Source of the DNA: Candidatus Zipacnadia bacterium
Lineage (GTDB): Bacteria > Armatimonadota > Zipacnadia > Zipacnadales > Zipacnadaceae
Assembly (NCBI GenBank): GCA_029821515.1
Contig: JALGTD010000039.1
Span: 1-9,671, forward strand
Direction of reading: 5' to 3'
DNA: 9,671 nucleotides
Made by a program: the position numbers and the translations under genes. How positions within the stretch are numbered: position 1 is the first letter of the stretch; the number at the start of each line of letters is the position of its first letter. The notes beneath the pieces are model-generated. The model saw only the letters and a list, made by a program, of their open reading frames with translations, was not told the DNA's origin and ran no database searches. Below, one piece after another: positions 1 through 6,183 of this stretch.

Positions 1-1347
1 CAGCCGACGCTTGTTGGCGTCCAGATCGCGTGCGTAGAGCTTGACGCCTACGTTCGTGGCGGGCACGCCGCCGATGTTGTGTACGTCCACCTGGAGGGCA
101 ACTGGGTTGTGGGGCTGGGGTGAAACCTGCGGCATGCGGATGTCATCTTCACTGACCATCAGGACCGGCTTGATGAAGTAGTCGAAGGTGAGCTGGTCCA
201 GGAACTGCTGCCGACTGCCCTCGTAGCTGTCTCCTTCTTGGAGATAGCCGATGGCGTAGTAGCAAATACCGGGAAGCCCGGGATTGATCTTCCGGCAGAG
301 GCGCAGGTTGTTCTCGGTATCTGGTGGGAATGTCCGGCCGCAGTCGCCGCCGATACCCAGAGCGTGTATGCCGTCCACGCTGCGCAGGGACTGACCGCGG
401 CTCGCCAGACGCCTGGCGAACACCCAGGGGTCAGTCCTGCCGTGGATGGCCGGGTAGTCCTCGGACATGAGGACGTGATTGTTCCGGCGGGTTACGTCCA
501 GTTGGTCGGGGTGACCGATGCCGCCCCCGATCCATTCGTAGACGCGCAGGCGAGGGTACTTCTCGTGCACCTGGTCGTAGCCGAGTCCGTAGCGGCGGAT
601 CCATTCGCGGCCCTCGGCGGTGTCGTAGCTGCCGATTTCGTCAATGATGAGGCCGTCGCAGCCCAGGCGGGCGAACTTGGCGGCGGTGTTAACAGTGTGG
701 GCGATCATCTCTTCTACGGACAGCTTCATCAGGTTGCGCTCGATGGTGTAGGCGTAGCCGAGCACCTTAGTGCCGCGGCGGTGCCAGTAGGCGACCTCCT
801 CGGCCGAGGGGTCGTTGGGCTTACCGGATGTGCCGGCTGGCATACCCGTGCCTACCCACTGACAGTGCCTCTGGGGTCCCCACGCCACGATATGCAGTTC
901 TCGCCAGACCACGGGAATCGTGACTGCCGCCGTGTTGTTGCCCGGGAAGGGATCGCCGGACTCGTTGCGCGGGTCAACCTGCACCGTCAGCGTGTAAATG
1001 CCCGGTTGCTCGGGCTGCCAGTTGGTCCGGTATTCTCGGTATTCAGCTTCCGCGTCTGGCTGGGCAGCGGGTCGGGCTGACCGAATCACTGCAGGAACAT
1101 CGGGCGCTTCTATGACAAAACGCATCTCCACGGGGTGCCCGCCCGGGCCGCGAACGCGCGCGGACAATGTGACTGTGTCGCCGAGGGCGGGAATCCGCGG
1201 AGCCCAGGCGATATCGGGGTTATCCACCGGGCCAGGGGAGATGGCATAAAGGTCACCGGCAGTCTCCTGGGCGCCGGGTGTGCCGAGACAAGCAACGGTC
1301 ACGCACGCGGCCAACGCGACAACACACAACTTCATTGCACTATTCAT
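1..1347 (-). CDS. Secreted barrel protein with CARDB-like domains, copy 1 (partial)
   Basis: The frame is open from ATG at 1347 to the left edge (449 codons, no stop), so the 3' end is missing. GGAGG at 1355-1359, 7 nt upstream, supports the start. The protein begins MNSAMKLCVVALAAC with a hydrophobic stretch and a likely signal peptidase site near residues 26-27 (PGA-QE); LAAC at 12-15 could alternatively act as a lipobox. A beta-sandwich-like N-terminal domain follows, then an alpha/beta region resembling a TIM barrel with DGLIIDEIGSY, GGDCGR and PGLPGICYYA, then the start of a CARDB-like C-terminal domain (VDVHNIGGVPATNVGVKLY). It aligns along its whole length with the upstream gene at 1410-3029, roughly half to 60 % identical by eye, so the two arose by tandem duplication. 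By comparison about 90 residues lie outside the window. The barrel and paired acidic residues suggest a carbohydrate-active enzyme, but no family is recognised and the function is unknown. The 62-nt gap to the upstream gene suggests cotranscription. Confidence 0.85.
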   Translation of the reverse strand, partial: MNSAMKLCVVALAACVTVACLGTPGAQETAGDLYAISPGPVDNPDIAWAPRIPALGDTVTLSARVRGPGGHPVEMRFVIEAPDVPAVIRSARPAAQPDAEAEYREYRTNWQPEQPGIYTLTVQVDPRNESGDPFPGNNTAAVTIPVVWRELHIVAWGPQRHCQWVGTGMPAGTSGKPNDPSAEEVAYWHRRGTKVLGYAYTIERNLMKLSVEEMIAHTVNTAAKFARLGCDGLIIDEIGSYDTAEGREWIRRYGLGYDQVHEKYPRLRVYEWIGGGIGHPDQLDVTRRNNHVLMSEDYPAIHGRTDPWVFARRLASRGQSLRSVDGIHALGIGGDCGRTFPPDTENNLRLCRKINPGLPGICYYAIGYLQEGDSYEGSRQQFLDQLTFDYFIKPVLMVSEDDIRMPQVSPQPHNPVALQVDVHNIGGVPATNVGVKLYARDLDANKRRL

Positions 1348-1409
1348 GTGCCAGCCTCCATTGACGTAATCTCTGTGTTGGCTAACTGCCTGTGAGCTAT
1401 GGATTACCG

Positions 1410-3029
1410 CTACTCGCCGACCACGATCGTCTTCTTCGCGAAGCCTTCGAGGACAGTATGGTCCGTCGAGGGCTGGACTTCGACTTCAATTGCGTAGTAG
1501 CCCGAGCGCTGCGGCGTCCAGGTTGCATCGAGCAGCGCCCGATCCAGGAAGGCACAGTCTGTGTCACTAGTATACCCCACAATGGGGTGTTTGGTCCCAT
1601 CAATCACTCTGTGGTCGCGTGAGGCCGCATCATCACCGCGAGGGATGGTGAGTGTGCCGTTGCCGATTGCCGGGATTACTGTGTCCTGCAGCAGAGTACG
1701 CTGGTTAGTTCCCAAGTGGCGGGCATATATCTTTACGCCGACGTCGGTGGCCGCCATTCCCCCGATGTTGTGCACCCGCACCTGGACGGCGACCGGGTCA
1801 CTCCGCTGCGGTGAGTAGCTATCCAGCCAGATGTCCTCTTCTTTGATCATTATCACGGGCTTGATAAAGTAGGTGAGCGTGAGTCGATCCAGGAACTGCT
1901 GAAAGCTGCCTTCGTAGCTTTCCCCCTCGCCCAGGTATGTGCACGCGTAGTAGCAGATGCCCGGCAGTCCCGGCGCGATCGTGCGGCCAAGACGTACGTT
2001 GCTCTCGATCTGGGGCCAGAACCGGCGGCCGCAGTCACCACCCAGGCCCAGCGCGGGAATGGCAGTGATGTGGTCAATGCTAAGGTTGGGCAGGCGGCGC
2101 TGGAGATATGGCTCAAAGTAGTGACTGTCAAACACTCTATCGAACAGATCAGGATAGACTTCGGGCATCAGCACATGCCGGTTGGCCCGGGCGACCTCCC
2201 ATTCCTCACGCTGGATCTCACCGCCAATCCAGTTATAGACGCGCAAGTCCGGGTACTTTTCCCGGATGATCTTGAAAGCCTTGCCGAAGCGGCGGATGTA
2301 CTCGAAGCCCTCGTCATTGGGGTAGCTACCCGTTTCGTCCAGGATCAGACCGTCCCGGCCGGCCTCGACGTGCTGTGCGGCGCCGTTGACCAGGTTTTCG
2401 ATCATCTCCTCTTCGGACAGCTTCATCAGGTTGCCCTGTAGGGGGCTCATGAACCCCAGTGCCTTGGTGCCACGGCGATGCCAGTAGGCGATATCGTCCG
2501 CATCCCACGCGGGGTTAGCCGTGCCCACCCAGCGGCAGTCCTTCTGTGGTCCCCAGGCGAGGATATGCAGCTCGCGCCAGGTCACTGGAATGGTGACTGT
2601 GGCTGTGTTGTTGTCGGTGACTGAGTCAGCGGAGTTGCCGCGCGGATCGACCTCGACGGTCACGGTGTAGAATCCGGTCTGCTGCGGCTTCCAGTCAGCC
2701 TCGTAGTCCACGTACTGGCTGGTATTGTCCTGCGCTGTCTGGACCGGCTGGGCCCAGCGGGCGACCTTGGCGCCGTCTGCGCCCTCGATCATGAAACGTA
2801 CATCTACCGGATGTTCACCTGGCCCACGCACACGAGCCGAGATGGTGATCTTCTCGTCAACTACGGGAATGCGTTGGGACCAGACGATGTCCGGCTCGGA
2901 GATGGTCCCAGGCGAGATGGAGTAGAGGTCGTCAGCGGATACCCCGGTGGTAGGGCAGAGCAGAGTGGATAGACCCACTACAAGAGCGATCAGCAATGGT
3001 AGGAAATGCAGCGTTCTTGAGCTATTCAT
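1410..3029 (-). CDS. Secreted barrel protein with CARDB-like domains, copy 2 (complete)
   Basis: This 539-aa protein is the complete member of a tandem pair. ATG at 3029 has GGAGG at 3037-3041, 7 nt away. Residues 1-32 form a signal peptide: R5, a long hydrophobic core, and cleavage likely after GVSA. Residues 33-150 look like a beta-sandwich (ITISARVRGPGEHPVDVRF, YTVTVEVDP, NNTATVTIPV). Residues 152-390 look like an alpha/beta barrel, with DGLILDE at 226-232, LMPE at 287-290, GGDCGR at 330-335 and PGLPGICYYA at 353-362. Residues 395-539 form a second beta domain resembling CARDB adhesion/accessory modules (VRVHNIGGMAATDVGVKIYAR). The acidic residues D226, D231, E232 and E290 sit where barrel hydrolases carry catalytic acids, so an extracellular or periplasmic glycosidase-like role is possible. 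That is inference; no glycoside hydrolase family is recognised. It lies 88 nt downstream of the 62-aa ORF and may be read from the rpsR promoter or its own weak promoter. The GGAGG-N7-ATG-AAT-AGY start is shared with copy 1. Confidence 0.9.
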   Translation of the reverse strand: MNSSRTLHFLPLLIALVVGLSTLLCPTTGVSADDLYSISPGTISEPDIVWSQRIPVVDEKITISARVRGPGEHPVDVRFMIEGADGAKVARWAQPVQTAQDNTSQYVDYEADWKPQQTGFYTVTVEVDPRGNSADSVTDNNTATVTIPVTWRELHILAWGPQKDCRWVGTANPAWDADDIAYWHRRGTKALGFMSPLQGNLMKLSEEEMIENLVNGAAQHVEAGRDGLILDETGSYPNDEGFEYIRRFGKAFKIIREKYPDLRVYNWIGGEIQREEWEVARANRHVLMPEVYPDLFDRVFDSHYFEPYLQRRLPNLSIDHITAIPALGLGGDCGRRFWPQIESNVRLGRTIAPGLPGICYYACTYLGEGESYEGSFQQFLDRLTLTYFIKPVIMIKEEDIWLDSYSPQRSDPVAVQVRVHNIGGMAATDVGVKIYARHLGTNQRTLLQDTVIPAIGNGTLTIPRGDDAASRDHRVIDGTKHPIVGYTSDTDCAFLDRALLDATWTPQRSGYYAIEVEVQPSTDHTVLEGFAKKTIVVGE

Positions 3030-3076
3030 CTGTAGACCTCCGTATGGCTATTCTGGAATGCAAACTACACGATGGA

Positions 3077-3090
3077 GCATCAGATGATGC
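3077..3090. repeat. Inverted repeat GCATCA-GA-TGATGC
   Basis: Two perfect 6-bp arms are separated by 2 bp in the 88-nt gap between the 62-aa ORF and the first secreted-barrel gene. The size and symmetry fit a dimeric repressor site for the barrel pair, but no convincing promoter lies next to it. A 14-bp chance repeat is quite possible. Confidence 0.3.
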
Positions 3091-3117
3091 CGATAGGGTG
3101 GTCCCTTTGGTCGACGG

Positions 3118-3306
3118 CTACGATGCCAGAGCTTCGACGCGCACCGCCGCAATTGCCATGACATTGGCGATTTCTTCGGCAGAGGCCGCCCGAAGCAGAT
3201 CCATTCCAGCTTTGGCCAGGCCCTGGATCAGCAGCCCGGAGGCTTGTCCGTTGGCCAACCGTCTGACCAGCTTGTAGCCAATGTTGGCGGCATCGATCTG
3301 CGGCAT
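3118..3306 (-). CDS. Small unknown protein downstream of rpsR
   Basis: This 62-aa ORF starts at ATG 3306, 19 nt after the rpsR stop, on the same strand. The product is rich in alanine, leucine and isoleucine and looks helical: a basic N-terminal segment (YKLVRRLANG), then amphipathic stretches (LLIQGLAKAGMDLL, AEEIANVMAIAAVRVEAL). There is no signal peptide or obvious membrane segment. Codon choice matches neighbouring genes, with many G/C third positions. No Shine-Dalgarno precedes the ATG, so translation would depend on coupling to rpsR. The usual occupant after rpsR in many bacteria is rplI (bL9), and this protein does not resemble it. I recognise no family. An overlapping plus-strand frame is less protein-like. 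Existence is likely but not certain. Confidence 0.5.
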   Translation of the reverse strand: MPQIDAANIGYKLVRRLANGQASGLLIQGLAKAGMDLLRAASAEEIANVMAIAAVRVEALAS

Positions 3307-3325
3307 TGTGGGTATGTGAAGCGGC

Positions 3326-3559
3326 TTAGTTGGCAGTGTAGGGTAACAGAGCTATTTCGCGGGCCCGCTTTATGGCCAGGGCAATATGGCTTTGGTGGAG
3401 GCGGCAGTTCTTAGTCTTGCCCGCTTTGCGAATACTGCCGTCGTCGTCAATGAACCGTTCGAGCAGTCTTATGTTCTTATAGTCAATTGTGTACTTGTCA
3501 GGGTTGGCGCAGAAACGGCAACCTTTGCGGTGTCTTTGTGGTCGGTAGTTGGGGCGCAC
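3326..3559 (-). CDS. rpsR: 30S ribosomal protein bS18, zinc-type
   Basis: The 77-aa product is bS18, which binds the small-subunit platform with bS6 and 16S rRNA. Recognisable family parts are the basic N-terminus (RPQRHRKGCRFC), the central IDYKNIRLLERFI, and the C-terminal IALAIKRAREIALLPY. The pairs CRFC near the N-terminus and CRLH (in KNCRLHQ) give the CxxC...CxxH pattern of zinc-binding (C+) bS18; many bacteria have the zinc-free form. I chose the GTG at 3559 because AAGGAG at 3569-3574 lies 9 nt upstream and the resulting length is normal. A TTG further upstream (3634) would add 25 atypical residues and use the leader. Unlike the common rpsF-ssb-rpsR-rplI cluster, neither rpsF, ssb nor rplI is adjacent: a 477-bp control region lies upstream and an unknown ORF downstream. 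A sigma70-like promoter at 3643-3671 drives it. Confidence 0.95.
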   Translation of the reverse strand: MRPNYRPQRHRKGCRFCANPDKYTIDYKNIRLLERFIDDDGSIRKAGKTKNCRLHQSHIALAIKRAREIALLPYTAN

Positions 3560-3607
3560 TGATGACTTCTCCTTACGCGTCGAGAATAAGTAGTATATAA
3601 GGCAGCG

Positions 3608-3634
3608 TTGGCATTCGGATCTTCCGAACTGCAA
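3608..3634 (-). promoter_or_regulatory. rpsR leader hairpin
   Basis: Read on the minus strand, the first nucleotides of the predicted rpsR transcript form a hairpin: TTG-CA-(G)-TTCGG, loop AAGAT, CCGAA-TG-C-(C)-AA. That is 10 pairs with two single-base bulges. It starts about 2 nt from the predicted transcription start and lies well upstream of the ribosome binding site. Established knowledge: S6:S18 autoregulatory leaders in other bacteria carry a hairpin with an essential CCG. A CCG is present here, but in a stem, so equivalence is not established. It could also be a 5' stabiliser. Confidence 0.4.
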
Positions 3635-3642
3635 GCCAGGTT

Positions 3643-3671
3643 ACTATAACAGAGATTCGTTGGCTGGTCAA
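3643..3671 (-). promoter_or_regulatory. sigma70-type promoter of rpsR
   Basis: Minus strand: -35 TTGACC (3671-3666), 17-bp spacer, -10 TATAGT (3648-3643). Each hexamer has one deviation from consensus. Transcription would start near 3636, giving a 77-nt rpsR leader. The strong match suits a highly expressed ribosomal protein gene and would also serve the genes downstream. Confidence 0.75.
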
Positions 3672-3727
3672 GGGGGAGATAGATTTATTGGTGGCGTCCC
3701 GGGGGTGATAGCTTTTGATGGGGGCGT
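3672..3727. repeat. Imperfect tandem repeat upstream of the rpsR promoter
   Basis: Two copies, 3672-3697 and 3701-3727, begin GGGGG-N-GATAG-N-TTT and end GGCGT. They align at about 21 of 27 positions with a 29-bp period. The first copy directly abuts the rpsR -35 hexamer. This placement fits a double activator site or a relic of local slippage; no known operator is recognised. Confidence 0.45.
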
Positions 3728-3878
3728 GGCATAGAATCGAACAGTCGGCGTCGTTGGGCTAAGGATAGAGGCTACAGATATGCTCACTGATGCAGATACG
3801 TCCACTCCCAATATAGATCGAATCGCGGTGATTATAGCGATTTTATAGGCTTTTTGAGAACCCCTGGCTACGGGCGGC
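3728..3878. other. Gene-free part of the divergent rpsR/cspA control region
   Basis: The gene-free stretch 3560-4036 holds the rpsR leader and promoter, a tandem repeat, this central segment, and the cspA promoter and leader. In the central part I see no credible gene in any frame. AATCGC (3820-3825) and GCGATT (3836-3841) make a weak 6-bp stem with a 10-nt loop. The sequence becomes AT-rich around 3838-3857, just upstream of the cspA -35, where an UP-like element could lie. Nothing else is assignable. Confidence 0.4.
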
Positions 3879-3907
3879 TTGCATAATTTAGTAATTTGTT
3901 GTATACT
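3879..3907 (+). promoter_or_regulatory. sigma70-type promoter of cspA
   Basis: -35 TTGCAT (3879-3884), 17-bp spacer, -10 TATACT (3902-3907) within an AT-rich segment. Transcription would start near 3914, giving a leader of about 123 nt before cspA. Long leaders are typical of cold-shock mRNAs. Confidence 0.7.
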
Positions 3908-3962
3908 TTGTAACGTTAATCAGTACTTGCCAGGTATGTGTACGTGCTGTTCCGAGGTGCCG

Positions 3963-4031
3963 TATGGACGACCTCCATAGGCCTTTGGGTAGTACGGCGG
4001 ACTGGCTTAATTTCATTTCAGACGGAGGTTG
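3963..4031 (+). promoter_or_regulatory. Possible RNA switch in the cspA leader
   Basis: Two exclusive pairings can be read. Structure A is a local hairpin TATGGA (3963-3968), loop CGACC, TCCATA (3974-3979). Structure B pairs CGACCTCC (3969-3976) with GGAGGTTG (4024-4031), eight pairs including one G-U, covering the whole Shine-Dalgarno GGAGG. The segment 3974-3976 is needed by both. A would leave the ribosome site free and B would hide it. This is the logic of the cspA RNA thermosensor known in Escherichia coli, though the sequences here are unrelated to it as far as I can see. The pairings are seen directly; the switching is inferred. Confidence 0.45.
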
Positions 4032-4036
4032 TTCAG

Positions 4037-4273
4037 ATGGCAACAGGACGTGTCAAGTGGTTCAACGATTCTAAGGGCTATGGCTTTATCGAGCGCGACG
4101 GGGGTGAGGACGTCTTCGTACACTATTCTGCGATAGCGGGCGAAGGGTACCGTACTCTGGGTGAAGGTGCCGTAGTCGAATTCGACATTGAAGAAGACGC
4201 CAAGGGTCCTCGGGCCGCCAATGTAGTGATAACTGAGTCGGCGGACTCCGGATCTGAAGACACGATGTGGTAG
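4037..4273 (+). CDS. cspA: CspA-family cold-shock protein
   Basis: The 78-aa product is a single cold-shock domain that binds single-stranded RNA/DNA and melts mRNA secondary structure in the cytoplasm. The family signature is clear: GRVKWFNDSKGYGFI (residues 4-18, containing RNP1) and DVFVHYSAI (25-33, RNP2), then a standard closing strand RAANVVI. It differs from the shortest Csps by an acidic C-terminal tail (ESADSGSEDTMW). ATG at 4037 is chosen because GGAGG at 4024-4028 lies 8 nt upstream and the protein starts at the normal family N-terminus. The frame stays open back to 3938, but that would add 33 unrelated residues. It is transcribed alone, from the promoter at 3879-3907 to the terminator at 4378-4414. 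Leader structures covering the ribosome site suggest post-transcriptional control. A small stem (4314-4319 with 4333-4338) lies in the 3' untranslated part. Confidence 0.95.
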   Translation: MATGRVKWFNDSKGYGFIERDGGEDVFVHYSAIAGEGYRTLGEGAVVEFDIEEDAKGPRAANVVITESADSGSEDTMW

Positions 4274-4377
4274 TGAGCGAGGAGGTATCTGCGCCGATCA
4301 TTGTTGCGTCAACACTCACTTGATGATGTTAGGTGAGTTGGTGGCGGGCGGATGTCTCGGCGCTATCAGAAATGTTG

Positions 4378-4414
4378 AGGAGCTATCCTGAACGGCTGGA
4401 TAGCTCCTTTTTTT
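4378..4414 (+). terminator. Intrinsic terminator of cspA
   Basis: An 11-bp perfect stem AGGAGCTATCC (4378-4388) / GGATAGCTCCT (4398-4408) with a 9-nt loop runs into seven T (4408-4414). On the minus strand the same stem has no good T tract behind it, so it probably stops cspA only, although the convergent kinase gene may use it weakly. Confidence 0.92.
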
Positions 4415-4456
4415 GTGCCACACAAGTAGCCAGGTTATACCGGAGAGCAACCGTTG

Positions 4457-5956
4457 TTAGGCGGCCAGGTTTGCCTCGATGGCTTCCCCCAGTTTGACAA
4501 TCGACACCGGCTTGGTAAGTACCTCATCTACATATTTGCTCTGAGCATGGGTGAGCGGATCGTCCCATCCGGTCAGCAGGATTACGCGAGGTGCAGGTGA
4601 GAGCTGCTTGGCAGCCTGTGCCACCTTCGAGCCAGGTATGTCGGGCATTCCCAGGTCGGTTATCACCACATCGAAGTGCTGAGTATTGAGCATGTGAAAA
4701 GCTTGTTGTCCCGAGGCTGAGACCGTGACCTGATGGCCTAATGCGGTAATAGATTCGCACAGAACCTCGCGCAGTGCACGCTCGTCGTCAACGACCAGGA
4801 TGTGAGCGGACTGAGTATGAGTAGGGGACGGCATAGTATCTGCCTCCTCAAGGGCCTCGATGGGTTGGTCGGGGCGAGGGAGAATGACCGTAAAGGTAGT
4901 GCCTTCACCGACATTGCTGTCGACGGTGATTCTCCCGCCCTGGCGCTGCACTGATTGCTTGCCTATGGCCAGCCCCAGGCCCAGGCTATCGCCAGTCTTA
5001 GTGGTGAAAAACGAGTCAAATATGTGGCTCTGGACCTCCGGGGGCATACCGTGTCCAGTATCTTTGAATGTCACGACTATGGTAGTGGGTGTGGATCGGG
5101 TGGAGATGACCAGGCGGCCGCCGTCGGGCATTGCATCGCAGGCGTTGGTCACCAGGTTGGTGAAGAATTGGCGCAACTCGCTGGGGTTGCCCTCGCATTT
5201 TGGTAGAGCGGTAAGGTCGGTCTCCACCTTGATGCGTTTACCCTCGCGCTCAAGCTCGTCGCGCCAGCGATAGCGAGTGTTGGCGATGACTCCCTCGATT
5301 AGCTCATTAATATCAACTGTGACAATTTTCTGCCCATTTCCCTTGCTGTAACGCATTATTCGCTTGACGGTCTCCCCGCCGTCTAAGGCAGCCTTTTCTA
5401 TGGTCGCTAATGCCTCCTGCATCTGTGGGTCGGATGTTTTCATCAGCAGCAACTGGGCCCGCCCCAGTATCGCTGATAGGACATTGCGAAAGTCGTGGGC
5501 CACGCCGGCGGCAATTTCCCCCAACGCTCGCAGGCGCTCGGCCTGCAAGACCTCTTCGGTCAGATCGATCCGATCAGGCATGGCCCGGGCGATAACCAGA
5601 TAGTGAGAGTCCTGGCCACTCGCCACCTTGCTGGCTGATACCTCAATGGGCAACACCATCCCATCTCGCTGCTGGATCTGCCCGGGTTTGCAACTGACTT
5701 TGCCCAGTTGCTCAACCTCTTCAGCAGTTTCTTTCAGCCATCCGGTCATATTTGGGGGAACAAGCTGGGCGACATTCATGCCCATCAGCTCACGCAGCTC
5801 ATAGCCAAGCATCTGCACGGTTGCCCGGTTAGCGTAGTGTATGATACCGTCCTTGCCCAGAAGCAGCAGGGGGTCAGCACAACTCGCCAGCAGTTGTGCT
5901 GCTGTGGCCGAATCTGGGGCAAGAGGTGGTGCCAAATCTTCGTTGGTAGTTGGCAT
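4457..5956 (-). CDS. Soluble PAS hybrid histidine kinase with C-terminal receiver
   Basis: The 499-aa product has three modules in order. A PAS sensor spans about residues 18-125 (DPLLLLGKDGIIHYANRATVQMLGY). The kinase core has the phosphoacceptor H154 in GVAHDFRN, the N-box NLVTNACDA, DTGHGMP, FDSFFTTK and the G2 box GLGLAIGK. The receiver domain (about 384-499) has ILVVDDE, phosphoacceptor D434 (ITDLGMP), T462 and K482 (LTKP). No membrane segment or signal peptide is present, so it should sense a cytoplasmic signal through PAS. All catalytic residues are intact. With no output domain, it probably passes phosphate to another protein or regulates itself through its receiver. Start choice is uncertain. 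ATG 5956 fits the predicted promoter at 6039-6068 (leader about 76 nt). A GTG at 6031 and an ATG at 5998 are in frame, but would add residues rich in Cys and Arg with no family resemblance. None has a clear Shine-Dalgarno. Confidence 0.92.
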   Translation of the reverse strand: MPTTNEDLAPPLAPDSATAAQLLASCADPLLLLGKDGIIHYANRATVQMLGYELRELMGMNVAQLVPPNMTGWLKETAEEVEQLGKVSCKPGQIQQRDGMVLPIEVSASKVASGQDSHYLVIARAMPDRIDLTEEVLQAERLRALGEIAAGVAHDFRNVLSAILGRAQLLLMKTSDPQMQEALATIEKAALDGGETVKRIMRYSKGNGQKIVTVDINELIEGVIANTRYRWRDELEREGKRIKVETDLTALPKCEGNPSELRQFFTNLVTNACDAMPDGGRLVISTRSTPTTIVVTFKDTGHGMPPEVQSHIFDSFFTTKTGDSLGLGLAIGKQSVQRQGGRITVDSNVGEGTTFTVILPRPDQPIEALEEADTMPSPTHTQSAHILVVDDERALREVLCESITALGHQVTVSASGQQAFHMLNTQHFDVVITDLGMPDIPGSKVAQAAKQLSPAPRVILLTGWDDPLTHAQSKYVDEVLTKPVSIVKLGEAIEANLAA

Positions 5957-6038
5957 TGCTTTGCCTGTATGCAGGCCTTTAGGGCCACAGCTTCCCATGC
6001 ACGACTGTGTTCGCTCGCGGGTAGCGCACACGCATTTG

Positions 6039-6068
6039 TCTATATCGGCACTTTGGCAAAAAAGTTAA
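6039..6068 (-). promoter_or_regulatory. Possible promoter of the hybrid kinase gene
   Basis: Minus strand: TTAACT (6068-6063), 18-bp spacer with a T-rich start, TATAGA (6044-6039). The match is moderate. Transcription would start near 6032, which argues against the GTG at 6031 as the translation start. Confidence 0.4.
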
Positions 6069-6154
6069 CCTCGGTCCGGATGAGGAGGCAGCGACTGTTG
6101 TGAAGGTCCAGCGGCAGAGTGTGGCGAAGAGCTGTCACGCGGATTTGCATTATA

Positions 6155-6170
6155 CCCAGTGACTACTGGG
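6155..6170. repeat. Inverted repeat CCCAGT-GACT-ACTGGG before the SLOG operon
   Basis: Two perfect 6-bp arms with a 4-nt spacer end 3 nt before the AAGGAGG (6174-6180) of the SLOG gene. A TATACC (6151-6156) overlaps its left arm, but no good -35 lies at the right distance. It could be an operator of the divergent region or a hairpin next to the ribosome site in the operon mRNA. Confidence 0.5.
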
Positions 6171-6183
6171 TTCAAGGAGGTAG

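Noticed and set aside
12..15. Lipobox LAAC in the left secreted-barrel protein (residues 12-15) as proof of a lipoprotein.
   Set aside because: The hydrophobic run before it is short and hydrophobic residues continue after it. The paralog has no lipobox, so an ordinary signal peptide is more likely.
238..1080. Long plus-strand open frame (280 codons) antisense to the left secreted-barrel gene.
   Set aside because: The minus frame has a ribosome site, signal peptide and whole-length homology to its neighbour. The plus frame is a GC-rich shadow with no protein-like features.
3672..3727. G-quadruplex from the G5 runs.
   Set aside because: Only three runs of five G are present, with long loops; the fourth tract would be just GG.
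3727..3750. GTTCGATTC-like tRNA T-loop on the minus strand.
   Set aside because: The flanking bases do not form a T stem (GACTG against CTATG), and no acceptor or anticodon arm can be built around it.
3938..4036. In-frame upstream extension of cspA from ATG 3938.
   Set aside because: It has no ribosome site, would add 33 residues foreign to the family, and lies across the predicted leader structures. GGAGG at 4024 marks the true start.
5957..6031. GTG-initiated N-terminal extension of the hybrid kinase.
   Set aside because: It falls at the predicted transcription start, has no Shine-Dalgarno, and encodes residues with no domain resemblance. Kept only as an alternative.
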